Positions 1 to 8,904 of a stretch of 64,000 bases of DNA are shown here, piece by piece (position 1 is the first letter of the stretch; every line of letters begins with the position of its first letter). The notes beneath the pieces were generated by a model that was not told where the DNA came from, made no database searches, and saw only the letters and a program-made list of their open reading frames with translations. This DNA comes from JAJZAM01 sp027391075 (GTDB lineage: Bacteria > Actinomycetota > Acidimicrobiia > Acidimicrobiales > Palsa-688): assembly GCA_027391075.1 (NCBI GenBank), contig DAHYHI010000103.1, positions 1-64,000 on the forward strand, in the 5' to 3' direction. Made by a program: the position numbers and the translations under genes.

Positions 1-140
1 TTCTTCACGTTCCTCAACATCAAAACCCCAAGCGGCCCGTAGTCGTAGGTGGACCGGAACCCCCCGTATATCTCCGCTGAGGGGAAAACGAACCCGCGCT
101 GCTTGCACAGCCTCACTATCTCGTCCATCTCGACCGGCAT
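1..140 (-). CDS. glyS: Glycyl-tRNA synthetase, N-terminal fragment (runs off window)
   Basis: Only the first 46 or so codons are present, read leftward and cut by the window edge. The peptide starts MPVEMDEIVRLCKQRGFVFP and continues SAEIYGGFRSTYDYGPLG, which is the N-terminus of the class II homodimeric glycyl-tRNA synthetase (charging of tRNA-Gly in the cytoplasm). ATG at 140 gives the N-terminus expected for the family. An in-frame TTG at 149 lies 10 bases after a GGAGGAG ribosome site and is an equally possible start. The gene follows recO by a few bases, as in other actinobacteria where recO, uppS and glyS cluster. The family assignment rests on a short stretch but the motif is distinctive. 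Confidence 0.85.
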   Translation of the reverse strand, partial: MPVEMDEIVRLCKQRGFVFPSAEIYGGFRSTYDYGPLGVLMLRNVK

Positions 141-151
141 AGCCGGCAAGG

Positions 152-874
152 CTAGCTTGCTCCTCCCAACAGGTGGACCGCCTTGAGCCGGCGCTCCAAG
201 TGCGCTTCGAGCGCTGCCGTGGCCATGCCGGCCGCGGCGAACACCTCGGGACTGGCCGGAAGCGCCAGGGCGTCCGCCAGCCGGCCTCCCAACACTTGGC
301 GCACGACCGCCAAGGTTGCGGCATCCACGGGGGCACCCTGGCGATGGGTTCGACACAGCGTTCCGCCTACGACGACGTCGAAGCTGACCACTTCGGGTTC
401 CCCGCACGCCACGCAGTGCTCGACGACGGGCACGACGCCCTCGGCCGCCAGAAGCTTCCAGTAGAACGCTCCGACCAGCAACGCCGGCCTTTGGGGCGAG
501 TAGGCGAGGGTTCGCAGTGCCCCCGTGAGCATCTTGAACAGCCCCGGGTCGGACTCGCCTTCCCTGCCCACCTGCTCGGCCGCTTCGACCAGGGCACCGG
601 CGTCGGTCATCCGCTCCAGGTCACGTCGAAGCGGGGCGTACGCGTCGACGGTCTCCACCTGGTTTATTCCGTCGAGGTTGCGACCCTCGTAGCCGAGGAG
701 GCTGACACGGCTCGGCGGCTCGAGGCGTCCACCGAAACGACTCTTGGTGCGTCTCACCCCTTTAGCCACGGCGCGCACCTTGCCACGCGTGGCGGTCAGC
801 AACACGATTATGCGGTCCGCCTCGCCGAGCTTGTAGGTGCGCAGCACGACGGCCTCGTCGCGATATAGACCCAT
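152..874 (-). CDS. recO: DNA repair protein RecO
   Basis: 240 residues, normal for RecO, which loads RecA onto SSB-coated single strands together with RecR in RecFOR recombination repair. The N-terminal OB fold is recognisable (MGLYRDEAVVLRTYKLGEAD, then GKVRAVAKGVRRTKSRFGG). The zinc-binding site of the C-terminal half is present as C154-x2-C157 and C174-x2-H177. The gene sits between uppS and glyS on the same strand, 29 bases after uppS, so it is probably cotranscribed with them. Start ATG at 874 agrees with the usual N-terminus. Confidence 0.95.
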   Translation of the reverse strand: MGLYRDEAVVLRTYKLGEADRIIVLLTATRGKVRAVAKGVRRTKSRFGGRLEPPSRVSLLGYEGRNLDGINQVETVDAYAPLRRDLERMTDAGALVEAAEQVGREGESDPGLFKMLTGALRTLAYSPQRPALLVGAFYWKLLAAEGVVPVVEHCVACGEPEVVSFDVVVGGTLCRTHRQGAPVDAATLAVVRQVLGGRLADALALPASPEVFAAAGMATAALEAHLERRLKAVHLLGGAS

Positions 875-903
875 CTGCTAGGCCTCCAAACCGTGGGCGA
901 TTC

Positions 904-1656
904 TCACGGGATGGCGTCGTCGGGACCACTGCCGGCGTTACCGTAGCGACGATCGCGTGACTGGTATTCGCGCACCGCGTCGGCGAGATGGCTCCTACGG
1001 AAATCCGGCCACAGCACGTCGGTGAAGACAAGTTCGCTGTAGGCGAGCTCCCACAGCAAGAAGTTCGACACTCGGAACTCGCCCGACGTGCGTATCACCA
1101 GGTCCGGATCGGGTAGCTCCGGCTGGTACAGGTGACGGCGCAGCGTCTTGTCGTCGATACGTCGAGCTGGTATCCCCTCTTGGACTATCGCCCTTACGGC
1201 GTCGACGATCTCGGCTCTGCCCCCGTAGTTGAACGCCACTGTGAGGGTCATCTCCCGGTTGGAGGCGGTCAGCTCGGCCGCTTCGTCCATCCGTCTGAGC
1301 ACCCATCTCGGCACGCGCCAATCCCTCCGGCCGATGAACTGGATGCGAACGCCCATCCGGTGCAGGTCGTCGCGCCGTCGGGTCAGCAACTGGTCGGCTA
1401 TGACGTCGAGGAGGAAACGGACCTCCTCGTGCGGGCGGCGCCAGTTCTCCGTGGAGAAGGCGTACACGGTGAAATAGGAGATTCCCAGTTCCAAGGCCCC
1501 ACAGGCGGCGTCGAAAAGGGCTTCTTCGCCCGCCCGGTGCCCTTCGGTGCGAGCCAGACCCCTATTGGTGGCCCAACGGCCGTTGCCGTCCATGACGCAG
1601 GCTACGTGGCGCGGTATACGCCGGTAGTCGATCCCGTCTGGCTGCACGCCTGTCAC
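904..1656 (-). CDS. uppS: Isoprenyl (undecaprenyl/decaprenyl) diphosphate synthase, cis-prenyltransferase
   Basis: 250-residue cis-prenyltransferase that condenses isopentenyl diphosphate onto an allylic diphosphate to make the polyprenyl carrier lipid of cell-wall synthesis. The catalytic motif MDGNGRWA is at residues 22-29 with the essential Asp23. The C-terminal signature RTSGEFRVSNFLLWELAYSE is intact. Chain length cannot be read from sequence: C55 is the bacterial norm, C50 in mycobacteria. It is divergent from the dinG-type gene with only about 40 bases between starts, so both promoters must share or overlap that gap. It heads the uppS-recO-glyS group. Confidence 0.95.
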   Translation of the reverse strand: MTGVQPDGIDYRRIPRHVACVMDGNGRWATNRGLARTEGHRAGEEALFDAACGALELGISYFTVYAFSTENWRRPHEEVRFLLDVIADQLLTRRRDDLHRMGVRIQFIGRRDWRVPRWVLRRMDEAAELTASNREMTLTVAFNYGGRAEIVDAVRAIVQEGIPARRIDDKTLRRHLYQPELPDPDLVIRTSGEFRVSNFLLWELAYSELVFTDVLWPDFRRSHLADAVREYQSRDRRYGNAGSGPDDAIP

Positions 1657-1693
1657 GGTAGCTTGCCCGGGCGTTTTGCGTCAGACTCTTGCG

Positions 1694-3721
1694 ATGATCG
1701 ACGCTGTAGCAGCCGCGCTTGGCAAAGCAACGGGGGCGTTGCGCGACGCCGAGGACCGGCCCAGCCAGCGTGACATGGCTGAAGCGGTCGCCGATGCGAT
1801 CTCCGAGCGACACCACCTCATAGTCCAAGCCGGAACCGGTACCGGCAAAAGCCTTGCTTACCTGGTCCCCGCTCTTGCTTTGGGAGCCAGAGTCGTCGTG
1901 TCCACAGCGACGAAGGCCCTCCAGGATCAGCTCGCAACCCGCGACCTACCGGCGCTCGCCGAGTCCCTCGGAGTGCCGTTCGAGTTCGCCGTGCTAAAGG
2001 GACGCTCCAACTACGCGTGCCGCCAGAGGGTCAGGGAGCTGCGCGGCGGCGGGGACCAGCTCAGTCTGGAACCCGCCTGGTTCGACGCCGGCACCGGCGC
2101 CCCCGCTGCCGGCCCTGCCTGGGCCGACGCAGGCCTCGGAGCTCTCGGCCGGGAAGTCAAACGCCTGGCAGCTTGGGCCGAGAACGCCGCGACGTCAGGG
2201 GACCGGGCTGAGCTCGACTTCGAACCGTCGGACCTGGCGTGGGCACAGGTCAGCGTCACTTACCGCGACTGCCCGGGGGCTGGGCGCTGCCCGTCGGGGG
2301 CTGACTGCTTCGCCGAAAGAGCCCGCGAGGCGGCGTCGCTGGCGGACGTCGTCGTGGTCAACACCCATCTCTATGTGACTTCGCTGGTGTCGGATGGTGA
2401 GCTTTTGTCAGACCACGACGTGGTCATCTTCGACGAAGCCCATGAGCTGGAGGACATAGCGACAGCGTCGCTGGGAGTTGAGCTGGGTGGTGGGCGCTTC
2501 GCAAGTGTCGGACGCATGTGCAGAGCCCTCTTAGACGATCCCGCCGCGGCACTCGCCGTGGAGGAGTGCGCAGGGATCTACGCGGATGTCACCGGCGCCT
2601 GGTCGGGACAGGCGATCCCGAGGCCCCTCGAAGCTGGGGTAGCGGACCGCATGACCATGATCCGCGAGCGTTTAGCGCATCTCGGCGCCGAACTGCGCCG
2701 GGCCTCGCGTTCGCTGGGCGGTGAGACTGCTGGTGGCGGAGCGCTACCCCAGACGGCTTCGGTAGGGTCGCCTGCCGCTTCGAGTGCCCGTTTCTCCAGG
2801 GCGGAGCAGGCGCTCGGCCACCTGCAAGGCGACTTCGAAACTCTGCTCGGCGCTTCAGGAGACGACGTCGCCTGGGTGGAGGACACACCCCACGGCCCCC
2901 TCGCACGTCTAGCACCCCTCGACGTCGGCGCGCGCCTGAGCGAGCTCATGTGGTCCAAGCAGGACGCGCCCACTGCGATTCTGACAAGCGCCACCATCCC
3001 ACCGAGAATGGCGGAGCGGGTGGGCTTGGCGACGGGGACGTTCGACCAACGCGACGTAGGTAGTCCCTTCGCCTACGACGAGCAGGCGCTGCTTTACTGT
3101 CCGCTTCACCTGCCCGACCCGAGGGACCCCAACTTCGAAGGCGCTATGCACGACGAACTGGTAGCCCTCATCGAGGCGGCACGCGGCCGGACCTTGGCTC
3201 TTTTCACCTCCTGGCGGGCGATGCGCCTGGCGGCTACCGAGGTATCCCGACGCGTCGAGTGGGAGGTGTTGACACAGTCGGACCTTCCCAAACCGGCGCT
3301 CGTAGCACGTTTCGCATCCCGGGAGACGTCGTGCCTGTTCGCCACGATGGGGTTCTGGCAGGGAGTCGACGTGCCCGGCTCTTCGCTGTCGCTGGTCACG
3401 ATCGACCGTATACCGTTCTCCCGGCCCGACGACCCGCTACTGCTGGCCCGGCGCGCAAAGGCTGGCAAGGGAGCTTTCGAGCTGATAGACCTTCCGAGGG
3501 CGGCGGCGATGCTCGCTCAGGGTACCGGGCGACTCATCCGGTCACGCTCTGACCGTGGCGTAGTCGCAGTGTTGGACACCCGCCTCGCCCGCGCGCGCTA
3601 CCGCTGGGCGCTCATCGGGGCGCTGCCACCCATGAGACGCACCCGGCATCTAAGAGAGGTCGAGGCATTTCTGGCAGGCACCCGGAATGTCGCAGAACCG
3701 GCGGGAGAGCCGGCTCAGTAG
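1694..3721 (+). CDS. dinG: DinG/XPD-type iron-sulfur DNA helicase
   Basis: About 675 residues, superfamily 2 helicase of the DinG/Rad3 type, expected to unwind 5'-3' and resolve R-loops, D-loops or G-quadruplexes. Counting from TTG 1676, the Walker A box AGTGTGKS is at residues 52-59, the DEAH box at 253-256, and four cysteines (115, 199, 205, 211) are placed as in the 4Fe-4S domain between motifs Ia and II. The C-terminal half carries the usual TSATI and FWQGVDVPG elements. ATG 1694 is preferred over TTG 1676; neither has a clear ribosome site. The gene is convergent with era and their stop codons overlap by 7 bases. Confidence 0.9.
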   Translation: MIDAVAAALGKATGALRDAEDRPSQRDMAEAVADAISERHHLIVQAGTGTGKSLAYLVPALALGARVVVSTATKALQDQLATRDLPALAESLGVPFEFAVLKGRSNYACRQRVRELRGGGDQLSLEPAWFDAGTGAPAAGPAWADAGLGALGREVKRLAAWAENAATSGDRAELDFEPSDLAWAQVSVTYRDCPGAGRCPSGADCFAERAREAASLADVVVVNTHLYVTSLVSDGELLSDHDVVIFDEAHELEDIATASLGVELGGGRFASVGRMCRALLDDPAAALAVEECAGIYADVTGAWSGQAIPRPLEAGVADRMTMIRERLAHLGAELRRASRSLGGETAGGGALPQTASVGSPAASSARFSRAEQALGHLQGDFETLLGASGDDVAWVEDTPHGPLARLAPLDVGARLSELMWSKQDAPTAILTSATIPPRMAERVGLATGTFDQRDVGSPFAYDEQALLYCPLHLPDPRDPNFEGAMHDELVALIEAARGRTLALFTSWRAMRLAATEVSRRVEWEVLTQSDLPKPALVARFASRETSCLFATMGFWQGVDVPGSSLSLVTIDRIPFSRPDDPLLLARRAKAGKGAFELIDLPRAAAMLAQGTGRLIRSRSDRGVVAVLDTRLARARYRWALIGALPPMRRTRHLREVEAFLAGTRNVAEPAGEPAQ

Positions 3722-4554
3722 CCCAAGCGTTCGAGAGCTTTGGGGCGGCTCTGCCAGTTCGGGTCAACCTTTACCACGAGCTCGATGTAAGCCCCCGGCG
3801 CCAGCTGGGCTCTCACGCGGCTGCCGACCTGCTTCAAGTTCTTTCCTCCCGTGCCGATCACGATCGGCTTCTGCGAGTCGCGCTCCACGAGGATCTCGCA
3901 GCGGATGTGCGGCCAGTCCCATTCGGTCACCTTGCACGCGATCGAGTGCGGCACCTCCTGCCTGGTGACGAACAGGAGTTGCTCTCGCACCAGGTCGGCC
4001 ACCCACAGCGCCTCGGGCACGTCGGTCACCATGTCCGACGGGTACAGCAGCGGCCCTTCAGGCATTCGGGAGGAGATCTCATCGACGAGGGCTGCTACGC
4101 CCGCCCCGGTCCTAGCCGACACCGGGTAGAGCTCCTCGAAGTCTGCGAGGGCTTCCGCCGAGCGAAGGCTTTCGAGAACTACCCGACGGGGAACCCGGTC
4201 CACCTTGTTGACGACACATATCGTCGTGGCCGGTGTCAGTTTCGCTATGAAACGGTCGCCAGTGCCGACCGGTGACGACGCATCCAGGACCAGCAGGGTC
4301 AGATCCACACCGCCCATGCTGTCTCGGGCGGTGTCATTGAGCCGGGACCCGAGCAACGTCCGCGGTTTGTGTATCCCCGGGGTGTCCACAAACACGATCT
4401 GTGCGTCCTGCCTACTCAGAACTCCTCTTACCGGGCTACGCGTCGTTTGAGCTACAGGCGAGGTAATCGAAACTTTCGTGCCGAGGATCTGGTTCAGGAG
4501 TGTCGACTTTCCGACGTTCGGCCTGCCGATCAAGGTGGCGAAACCGGATCTCAA
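3715..4554 (-). CDS. era: GTPase Era
   Basis: 279 residues, essential GTPase that binds the 3' end of 16S rRNA during 30S assembly. G1 is GRPNVGKST (10-18), G3 DTPG (57-60), G4 NKVD (116-119), and the C-terminal KH domain contains VIGTGGKNLKQVGSRVR. The start overlaps the stop of the upstream CNNM gene by 4 bases (ATGA), so translation is coupled. The G1, G3, G4 and KH motifs used for the assignment are all present. Confidence 0.97.
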   Translation of the reverse strand: MRSGFATLIGRPNVGKSTLLNQILGTKVSITSPVAQTTRSPVRGVLSRQDAQIVFVDTPGIHKPRTLLGSRLNDTARDSMGGVDLTLLVLDASSPVGTGDRFIAKLTPATTICVVNKVDRVPRRVVLESLRSAEALADFEELYPVSARTGAGVAALVDEISSRMPEGPLLYPSDMVTDVPEALWVADLVREQLLFVTRQEVPHSIACKVTEWDWPHIRCEILVERDSQKPIVIGTGGKNLKQVGSRVRAQLAPGAYIELVVKVDPNWQSRPKALERLGY

Positions 4555-5894
4555 CGTCTGACGCCCGCATCGGGAGGCGATCCAGGTTCGTCTCTGGGTG
4601 CTAGCACCTCGACGCGCACGAAGCCGATCCGCCGGCCGATGACCTCTTGGGCTGTCAGGGTGTAACCATCCACGAAAGCGGTCTCGCCCTCGTGTGGTAC
4701 ATGGCCCAACGCCGAGTAGACGAGCCCGCCGAGAGTATCCCAGTCGTCGCTTTCTGGCAGTAATGGCTGACCGAGCGACTCGAGAAGCTCGTTCACCTCG
4801 TCGATCGGGGTTCTCGCTTCGACCACCAGCGTGCCGTCCGCGAGAGTTTCTGGTAGGACCGACTCGGTGTCGTACTCGTCGGTAATCTCGCCTACGAGCT
4901 CTTCGAGAAGGTCCTCCAAGGTGACCAGTCCAGCGGTCCCTCCGTACTCGTCGACGACGATCGCTATATGGAATTTGCCGGCCTGCATCTCGCGCATCAG
5001 CTCGGAGACTCTTTTGCTCTCCGGGGTGAAATTAGCCGTTCGCATTACGGTAGCTACTTCGGCCTCCCCGTTACCTTCCCGCTCAGCTCGCATCAGATCT
5101 TTCACGTGCACGACACCGACCACGTCGTCGATCCCTTGCGAAAAGACGGGTATCCGGGAGAAGCCAGCCGGGATGACGACGTCGATCACGTCGGTTATCC
5201 GAGCGTAGGACTCGACGGCCACCATGTCGGGGCGTGGCACCATCACCTCCCTCACGACGGTGTCACCGAAGTCGATTATCGAGTGGATCAGCGTCGCTTC
5301 TTCGTGCTCGATGACATCCTCCTGAGCAGCCTCGTCGGCTATCGCGCGGAGCATCTCGTCGGAAGTGTAGGGGCCTGCTTTGATTCCTCGGCCTGGTAGG
5401 AGGCCGTTGGTTATCGCTATCAGGGCCCGGGCTGTCCAGCCTATCGGGGCGAAAGCCACCAGCAGCCGGATGGCAGGGGCAGCCCGCAGCGCAGCCCTTT
5501 CGGGATGTTCGACGGCCCACGTCTTGGGCGCGAGCTCCGCGACGACGAAGACGACGATCACTTCGAACGCCGTCGCTGCGACAACCCCGAGGGCTCCGAG
5601 ATAGTGCTCGGAGACCACCCCGACGAGGGTGGCGGCCACCAGGGTGCACAACTCCAAGCTGAAAAGCACGACAGGTAGCACCCTGTCGATGTTCTCCACC
5701 AGACGCAGAAGGGTCTGAGCGCCTCGACGGCCCTCCTCTACTAGGGAAACGGCCTTCACCTTCGAGACTCTGGTCAGAGACGTCTCCGCCATTGCCAGGA
5801 AACCTGTGATGGCGATGAGCACCACGACCACTGCGAGCAGAGCTACGTCCGAACTACTGAAGCGAGCTGAGGCAACAACTCCTGGAGGTTTCAC
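4551..5894 (-). CDS. CNNM/CorC family membrane protein with CBS pair (hemolysin-like, probable Mg2+/Co2+ transporter)
   Basis: 447 residues. The N-terminal DUF21/CNNM domain (about residues 15-200) has four hydrophobic segments and the family word AMAETSLTRVS. Two CBS domains follow (about 215-335; VMVPRPDMVAVE, then FHIAIVVDEYGGTAGLVT), then the CorC/HlyC transporter-associated domain at the C-terminus. Family members export Mg2+ or regulate divalent cations; the old name hemolysin is historical. The gene lies between ybeY and era with 4-base overlaps on both sides, an arrangement widely kept in actinobacteria and indicating a single transcript. Confidence 0.9.
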   Translation of the reverse strand: MKPPGVVASARFSSSDVALLAVVVVLIAITGFLAMAETSLTRVSKVKAVSLVEEGRRGAQTLLRLVENIDRVLPVVLFSLELCTLVAATLVGVVSEHYLGALGVVAATAFEVIVVFVVAELAPKTWAVEHPERAALRAAPAIRLLVAFAPIGWTARALIAITNGLLPGRGIKAGPYTSDEMLRAIADEAAQEDVIEHEEATLIHSIIDFGDTVVREVMVPRPDMVAVESYARITDVIDVVIPAGFSRIPVFSQGIDDVVGVVHVKDLMRAEREGNGEAEVATVMRTANFTPESKRVSELMREMQAGKFHIAIVVDEYGGTAGLVTLEDLLEELVGEITDEYDTESVLPETLADGTLVVEARTPIDEVNELLESLGQPLLPESDDWDTLGGLVYSALGHVPHEGETAFVDGYTLTAQEVIGRRIGFVRVEVLAPRDEPGSPPDAGVRR

Positions 5895-6463
5895 GGCGCA
5901 CCTCCGACGCCCGGTGACTCTTGTGGCGGCTTGGCTTCCGGCCCGACCACCTCGGCAGCGTCGGGCTTGGCGTGGTGGCGTTCGAGGAGCACCCGCTCCT
6001 TGGCTTCCATCGCCTCCGCCTCTTCGGGATCCTCGTGGTCGTGGCCGAGAAGGTGAAGTAGACCGTGAACCAGCAGCAGCGCTATTTCGTCGTCGTAGGT
6101 TCCGGCGTGCTCAGGCGCGTTGCGGTTAGCGACGGCCGGGCAAATGACCACGTCGCCGAGAAGCGAGGGCATGTCGTCGATGGAGCTAGCGAAGCCCGGA
6201 CCGCTGCCACCCGAGTCCGGGGACCGACCGCCCTCCACCGGCTCGTCGTCGATGGGAAAAGCCAGGACGTCCGTCGGTCCTTCACGGCCCAAGAACCGGG
6301 AGTTGAGGTCTGCGATCGTAGCCTCGTCGACGAACAGCACAGACACTTCGGTGTCACTTCGGACTCCCTCGTCGGCTAGCACCGCCTCGGCGAGAGTCGC
6401 CCATCTCATGGTCTCGACGTGGAAGTCCGATTGCTCGTCGGCCACGAACACGGATGCGGGCAA
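5891..6463 (-). CDS. ybeY: Endoribonuclease YbeY
   Basis: 190 residues, single-strand-specific metallo-endoribonuclease in 16S rRNA 3' maturation and ribosome quality control. The zinc motif HGLLHLLGHDH occupies residues 133-143 (ligands H133, H137, H143). The core domain ends near residue 160. The tail (KPDAAEVVGPEAKPPQESPG) is a low-complexity extension, and an acidic Ser/Gly insert (residues 75-97) makes the protein longer than the usual 150-160. It overlaps the CNNM gene by 4 bases and lies 21 bases after phoH, the standard phoH-ybeY pairing. Confidence 0.95.
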   Translation of the reverse strand: MPASVFVADEQSDFHVETMRWATLAEAVLADEGVRSDTEVSVLFVDEATIADLNSRFLGREGPTDVLAFPIDDEPVEGGRSPDSGGSGPGFASSIDDMPSLLGDVVICPAVANRNAPEHAGTYDDEIALLLVHGLLHLLGHDHEDPEEAEAMEAKERVLLERHHAKPDAAEVVGPEAKPPQESPGVGGAP

Positions 6464-6484
6464 CTTCGATCTCTCTCCTATGCT

Positions 6485-7465
6485 CTACTTCTGGGACAGA
6501 CCGGCCGAGACTTCGACCGGTCCCACTGGGCGTTCGGCTGCGTCGTAGGCGCCGACAATGTCCGCCACGATCCTGTGACGGACCACGTCACGCCTGGTGA
6601 GCCTCACCCAGGCAAGCCCCTCGATGCCGGATAGTATCCTCTCCAGCCCGCTCAGACCGGACCGGCCCCCCGGCAGGTCAACCTGGGTGTCGTCCCCCGT
6701 GACTACGACCTTGGAGCCAAAACCGATTCGGGTGAGGAACATCTTCATCTGCTCGGGGGTCGTGTTCTGTGCCTCGTCCAAGATGATGAAACTGTTGTTG
6801 AGCGTGCGGCCCCTCATGTAGGCGAGGGGCGCCACTTCCACGGTGCCTGCGTCCATGAGCCGCCGTGACGTCTCTGTCCCGAGCATGTCATAGAGAGCGT
6901 CGTACAGCGGACGCAGGTAGGGGTCGACCTTGGCCATCAGGTCCCCAGGTAAGAAGCCGAGCCTCTCCCCCGCTTCGACGGCAGGACGAGTGAGGATGAT
7001 CCGGTCGACCTGCTTGGCCTGTAGCGCCTGGACGGCCAAAGCCACCGCCAGGTAGCTCTTCCCCGTCCCAGCAGGTCCGACTCCGAAGGTGACGATGTTG
7101 TCTCTGATCGCCTCGGCGTAGCGCTTTTGCCCGCTGGTCTTGGGTCGCACAGGGCGTCCCCTCGGAGATCGAAGCAGTTCCGAGGTGAGCACCTCTGACG
7201 GCCTCTCGTTGGCTTTGACCATGTCGATCGTCCGGTGGATCATCTGAGGATCGACAGGCTGACCGTGCTCCAACAGGAGCCTCAGTTCGTCGAATAGACG
7301 TCCGGCGGTCTCCGCGTCGTCGCCGGCGATCGTGAACTCGTTACCCCTCGCATGAATAGACGTGCCGGAAAAGGCCTCTTCGACCAACCGCAGGTTCTCG
7401 TTCAAAGGGCCCACCAGACGCGGCATCAGGTGGTTTGGGATGGTTACAGTTACGGTAGTGGACAC
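6485..7465 (-). CDS. phoH: PhoH-like P-loop ATPase
   Basis: 326 residues, PhoH/PhoL family. An N-terminal region of about 100 residues is followed by the ATPase domain with Walker A GPAGTGKS (130-137), the Walker B region FIILDEAQNTTPEQMKMFLT and sensor VVVTGDDTQVDLPGG. PhoH proteins are thought to be RNA-linked ATPases or helicases, and the partner ybeY downstream points to rRNA processing. The start has a plausible N-terminus (MSTTVTVTIPNHLMPRLVG) and lies about 100 bases after the HIT gene. Confidence 0.93.
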   Translation of the reverse strand: MSTTVTVTIPNHLMPRLVGPLNENLRLVEEAFSGTSIHARGNEFTIAGDDAETAGRLFDELRLLLEHGQPVDPQMIHRTIDMVKANERPSEVLTSELLRSPRGRPVRPKTSGQKRYAEAIRDNIVTFGVGPAGTGKSYLAVALAVQALQAKQVDRIILTRPAVEAGERLGFLPGDLMAKVDPYLRPLYDALYDMLGTETSRRLMDAGTVEVAPLAYMRGRTLNNSFIILDEAQNTTPEQMKMFLTRIGFGSKVVVTGDDTQVDLPGGRSGLSGLERILSGIEGLAWVRLTRRDVVRHRIVADIVGAYDAAERPVGPVEVSAGLSQK

Positions 7466-7571
7466 TTTGGTTTGAAGCTGATCCTAGCCAATGTCGAGCC
7501 GGGCTACCGTGAATTCCCAGCCGGGACGGCCCGACAAGACACAGAAGGTGGCTTTCACCACTCTTGAAGTC

Positions 7572-7931
7572 TCAACGTATCGATTCAACTCCAGGGGGCC
7601 AGCCCATCTGCTGACCTCCGATCACGTGCATGTGGAGATGATTGACGCTGTTCAAGGAATGCTTACCCACGTTGAAGACCAGACGGTAACCGTCGGACGC
7701 AATACCAAGGGACTCCGCGCCGGCGCGAGCCGTGGTGAACATCTCCGCCATGATGGCGCCATGCCCCGGCTCCACGCAAGCAGCATTGTCTATGTGCACC
7801 CTCGGGATGACAAGGAAATGCACCGGCGCCACAGGGTTGAGATCGAAGAACGCGTACGTTTGGCCGGTCGAAACCACCTGCCGGGCCGGCAGGTCACCTG
7901 CGACTATCCGGCAAAAGATACATTCGTCCAC
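7572..7931 (-). CDS. HIT-family nucleotide hydrolase/transferase
   Basis: 119 residues from GTG 7931, giving the canonical start MDECIFCRIVAGDLPARQV. The histidine triad is present as NHLHMHVIGGQQMGWPPG near the C-terminus, characteristic of HINT-like purine nucleoside phosphoramidases. Longer reading back to ATG 8033 would add a Cys/His/Arg-rich stretch without family similarity and would run through the first codons of the divergent gene, so I reject it. GTG 7940 is an alternative behind GAGGG. The start lies only about 20 bases from the divergent start at 7956. A HIT gene next to phoH is common in actinobacteria. Confidence 0.88.
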   Translation of the reverse strand: MDECIFCRIVAGDLPARQVVSTGQTYAFFDLNPVAPVHFLVIPRVHIDNAACVEPGHGAIMAEMFTTARAGAESLGIASDGYRLVFNVGKHSLNSVNHLHMHVIGGQQMGWPPGVESIR

Positions 7932-7955
7932 GCACTTCACACTACCCTCGTGGCA

Positions 7956-8540
7956 ATGGCGCCCGCGGATGATTCGTACGCGCCCGACCCGAGGGCCGTG
8001 GAAGACCTGCTTGGACGATTGGGAGCCTGGCAAGCCTCCGAGCGCGTCGTGGAAGCAGCGGCGGAGCGCACCAGTTCCCGTGAGATGCTGGAGCGGGCCG
8101 CGAGCACCGCCACCTGGACCGGACTACTGGTGGACCTTGCCGAGACGTCTAGCGTCGTGTTGGCTGACGCCGGCGGGCACCGGGTGTCTGGACGGCTCGT
8201 AGGGGTTGCAAAAGACTTTGTCACCCTCGAAGCGGCTTCGGGCAAGCCAACACTGGTACGGATAGACGCTTTGGTGTCGATCACTCCCCTAGCAGACAGC
8301 GCCGCGAACAGAACAGGGCGCCCAGCCGGGGCGCGATTAGCTCCGATCTCCACCACCATGGCTACCGTGTTAGACCTTCTGTGGGATGAGTCGGCGCCGG
8401 TCACCCTCCGGACGGAGTCCTCGTCCTTCCACGGCGTAATCGTTGCCGTCGGAGAGGACGTGGTTAGCATTCGACCTGACGGCCAAGAACACGCAACCCG
8501 CATTCGTTCGTCAGCGATCACCTGGTGCGAGATCTTCTGA
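7956..8540 (+). CDS. Conserved-looking protein of unknown function with two beta-rich repeats
   Basis: 194 residues from ATG 7956 (GTG 7950 also possible). The first 75 residues look helical (MAPADDSYAPDPRAVEDLLG, then QASERVVEAAAERTSSREM). Two similar beta-rich modules follow: GRLVGVAKDFVTLEAASGKP with TLVRIDALVSI, and GVIVAVGEDVVSIRPDGQEH with ATRIRSSAITW. Each reads like a small Sm-like or SH3-like barrel, with no catalytic motif visible. Longer upstream reading overlaps the HIT gene and is not credible. The gene is convergent with a small HTH gene (29-base gap). I recall similar proteins in other actinobacteria but cannot name a family. Confidence 0.7.
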   Translation: MAPADDSYAPDPRAVEDLLGRLGAWQASERVVEAAAERTSSREMLERAASTATWTGLLVDLAETSSVVLADAGGHRVSGRLVGVAKDFVTLEAASGKPTLVRIDALVSITPLADSAANRTGRPAGARLAPISTTMATVLDLLWDESAPVTLRTESSSFHGVIVAVGEDVVSIRPDGQEHATRIRSSAITWCEIF

Positions 8541-8569
8541 CACGAAAACCAATCCGCCCCGAACGGTGC

Positions 8570-8845
8570 TCAGTCGACCTCTGCGTGGACGGACCCGTCC
8601 TGGCTGAAAGTGTCGTCGCGAGCAGCGCGGGGCTTGGGCTCGGGATAGAGGTGCTCCAGGGTCCCCGGTTCAATCTTCATTCGCGAGATGAAGTCTGTAA
8701 TATCCGAGGCCTGAACTCTTATAACCCGGCCCATCTTGTACGCGGGTAGCTGTCCCTCGTCTATGAAGCGGTACAGGGTACGCAGGGTCACACCAAGCCT
8801 GTCGCAAGCTTCGCGCGTGCCGAGCCACTCGATTCCTTCGCTCAT
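8570..8845 (-). CDS. Excisionase/MerR-like helix-turn-helix DNA-binding protein
   Basis: 91 residues. The first 65 form an HTH_17 (excisionase-like) winged helix domain: EWLGTREACDRLGVTLRTLY, then RFIDEGQLPAYKMGRVIRVQ. The tail has the phrase RMKIEPGTLEHLYPEPKPRA followed by an acidic end. Such small actinobacterial proteins are single-copy transcription factors rather than phage excisionases, and no integrase or attachment site is near. It is divergent from cpaB (59-base gap), so it may act on the Tad pilus promoter; that role is inference. Confidence 0.82.
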   Translation of the reverse strand: MSEGIEWLGTREACDRLGVTLRTLYRFIDEGQLPAYKMGRVIRVQASDITDFISRMKIEPGTLEHLYPEPKPRAARDDTFSQDGSVHAEVD

Positions 8846-8904
8846 GTCCCAATCCTATCTCAAAATTGGACAAAAAGGTGGCTTCTCGATAGATTTCATA
8901 TCCA

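Noticed and set aside
173..868. Long open frame on the plus strand opposite recO
   Set aside because: recO on the other strand has zinc-site and OB-fold motifs; the opposite reading has none and is due to high GC.
7491..7955. N-terminal extension of the 7956 gene
   Set aside because: It would lie fully opposite the HIT gene, whose triad and N-terminus are certain; the extension is His/Arg-rich without pattern.
8570..8845. Excisionase of a mobile element
   Set aside because: HTH_17 domain is shared by chromosomal regulators; no integrase, direct repeats or tRNA attachment site nearby.
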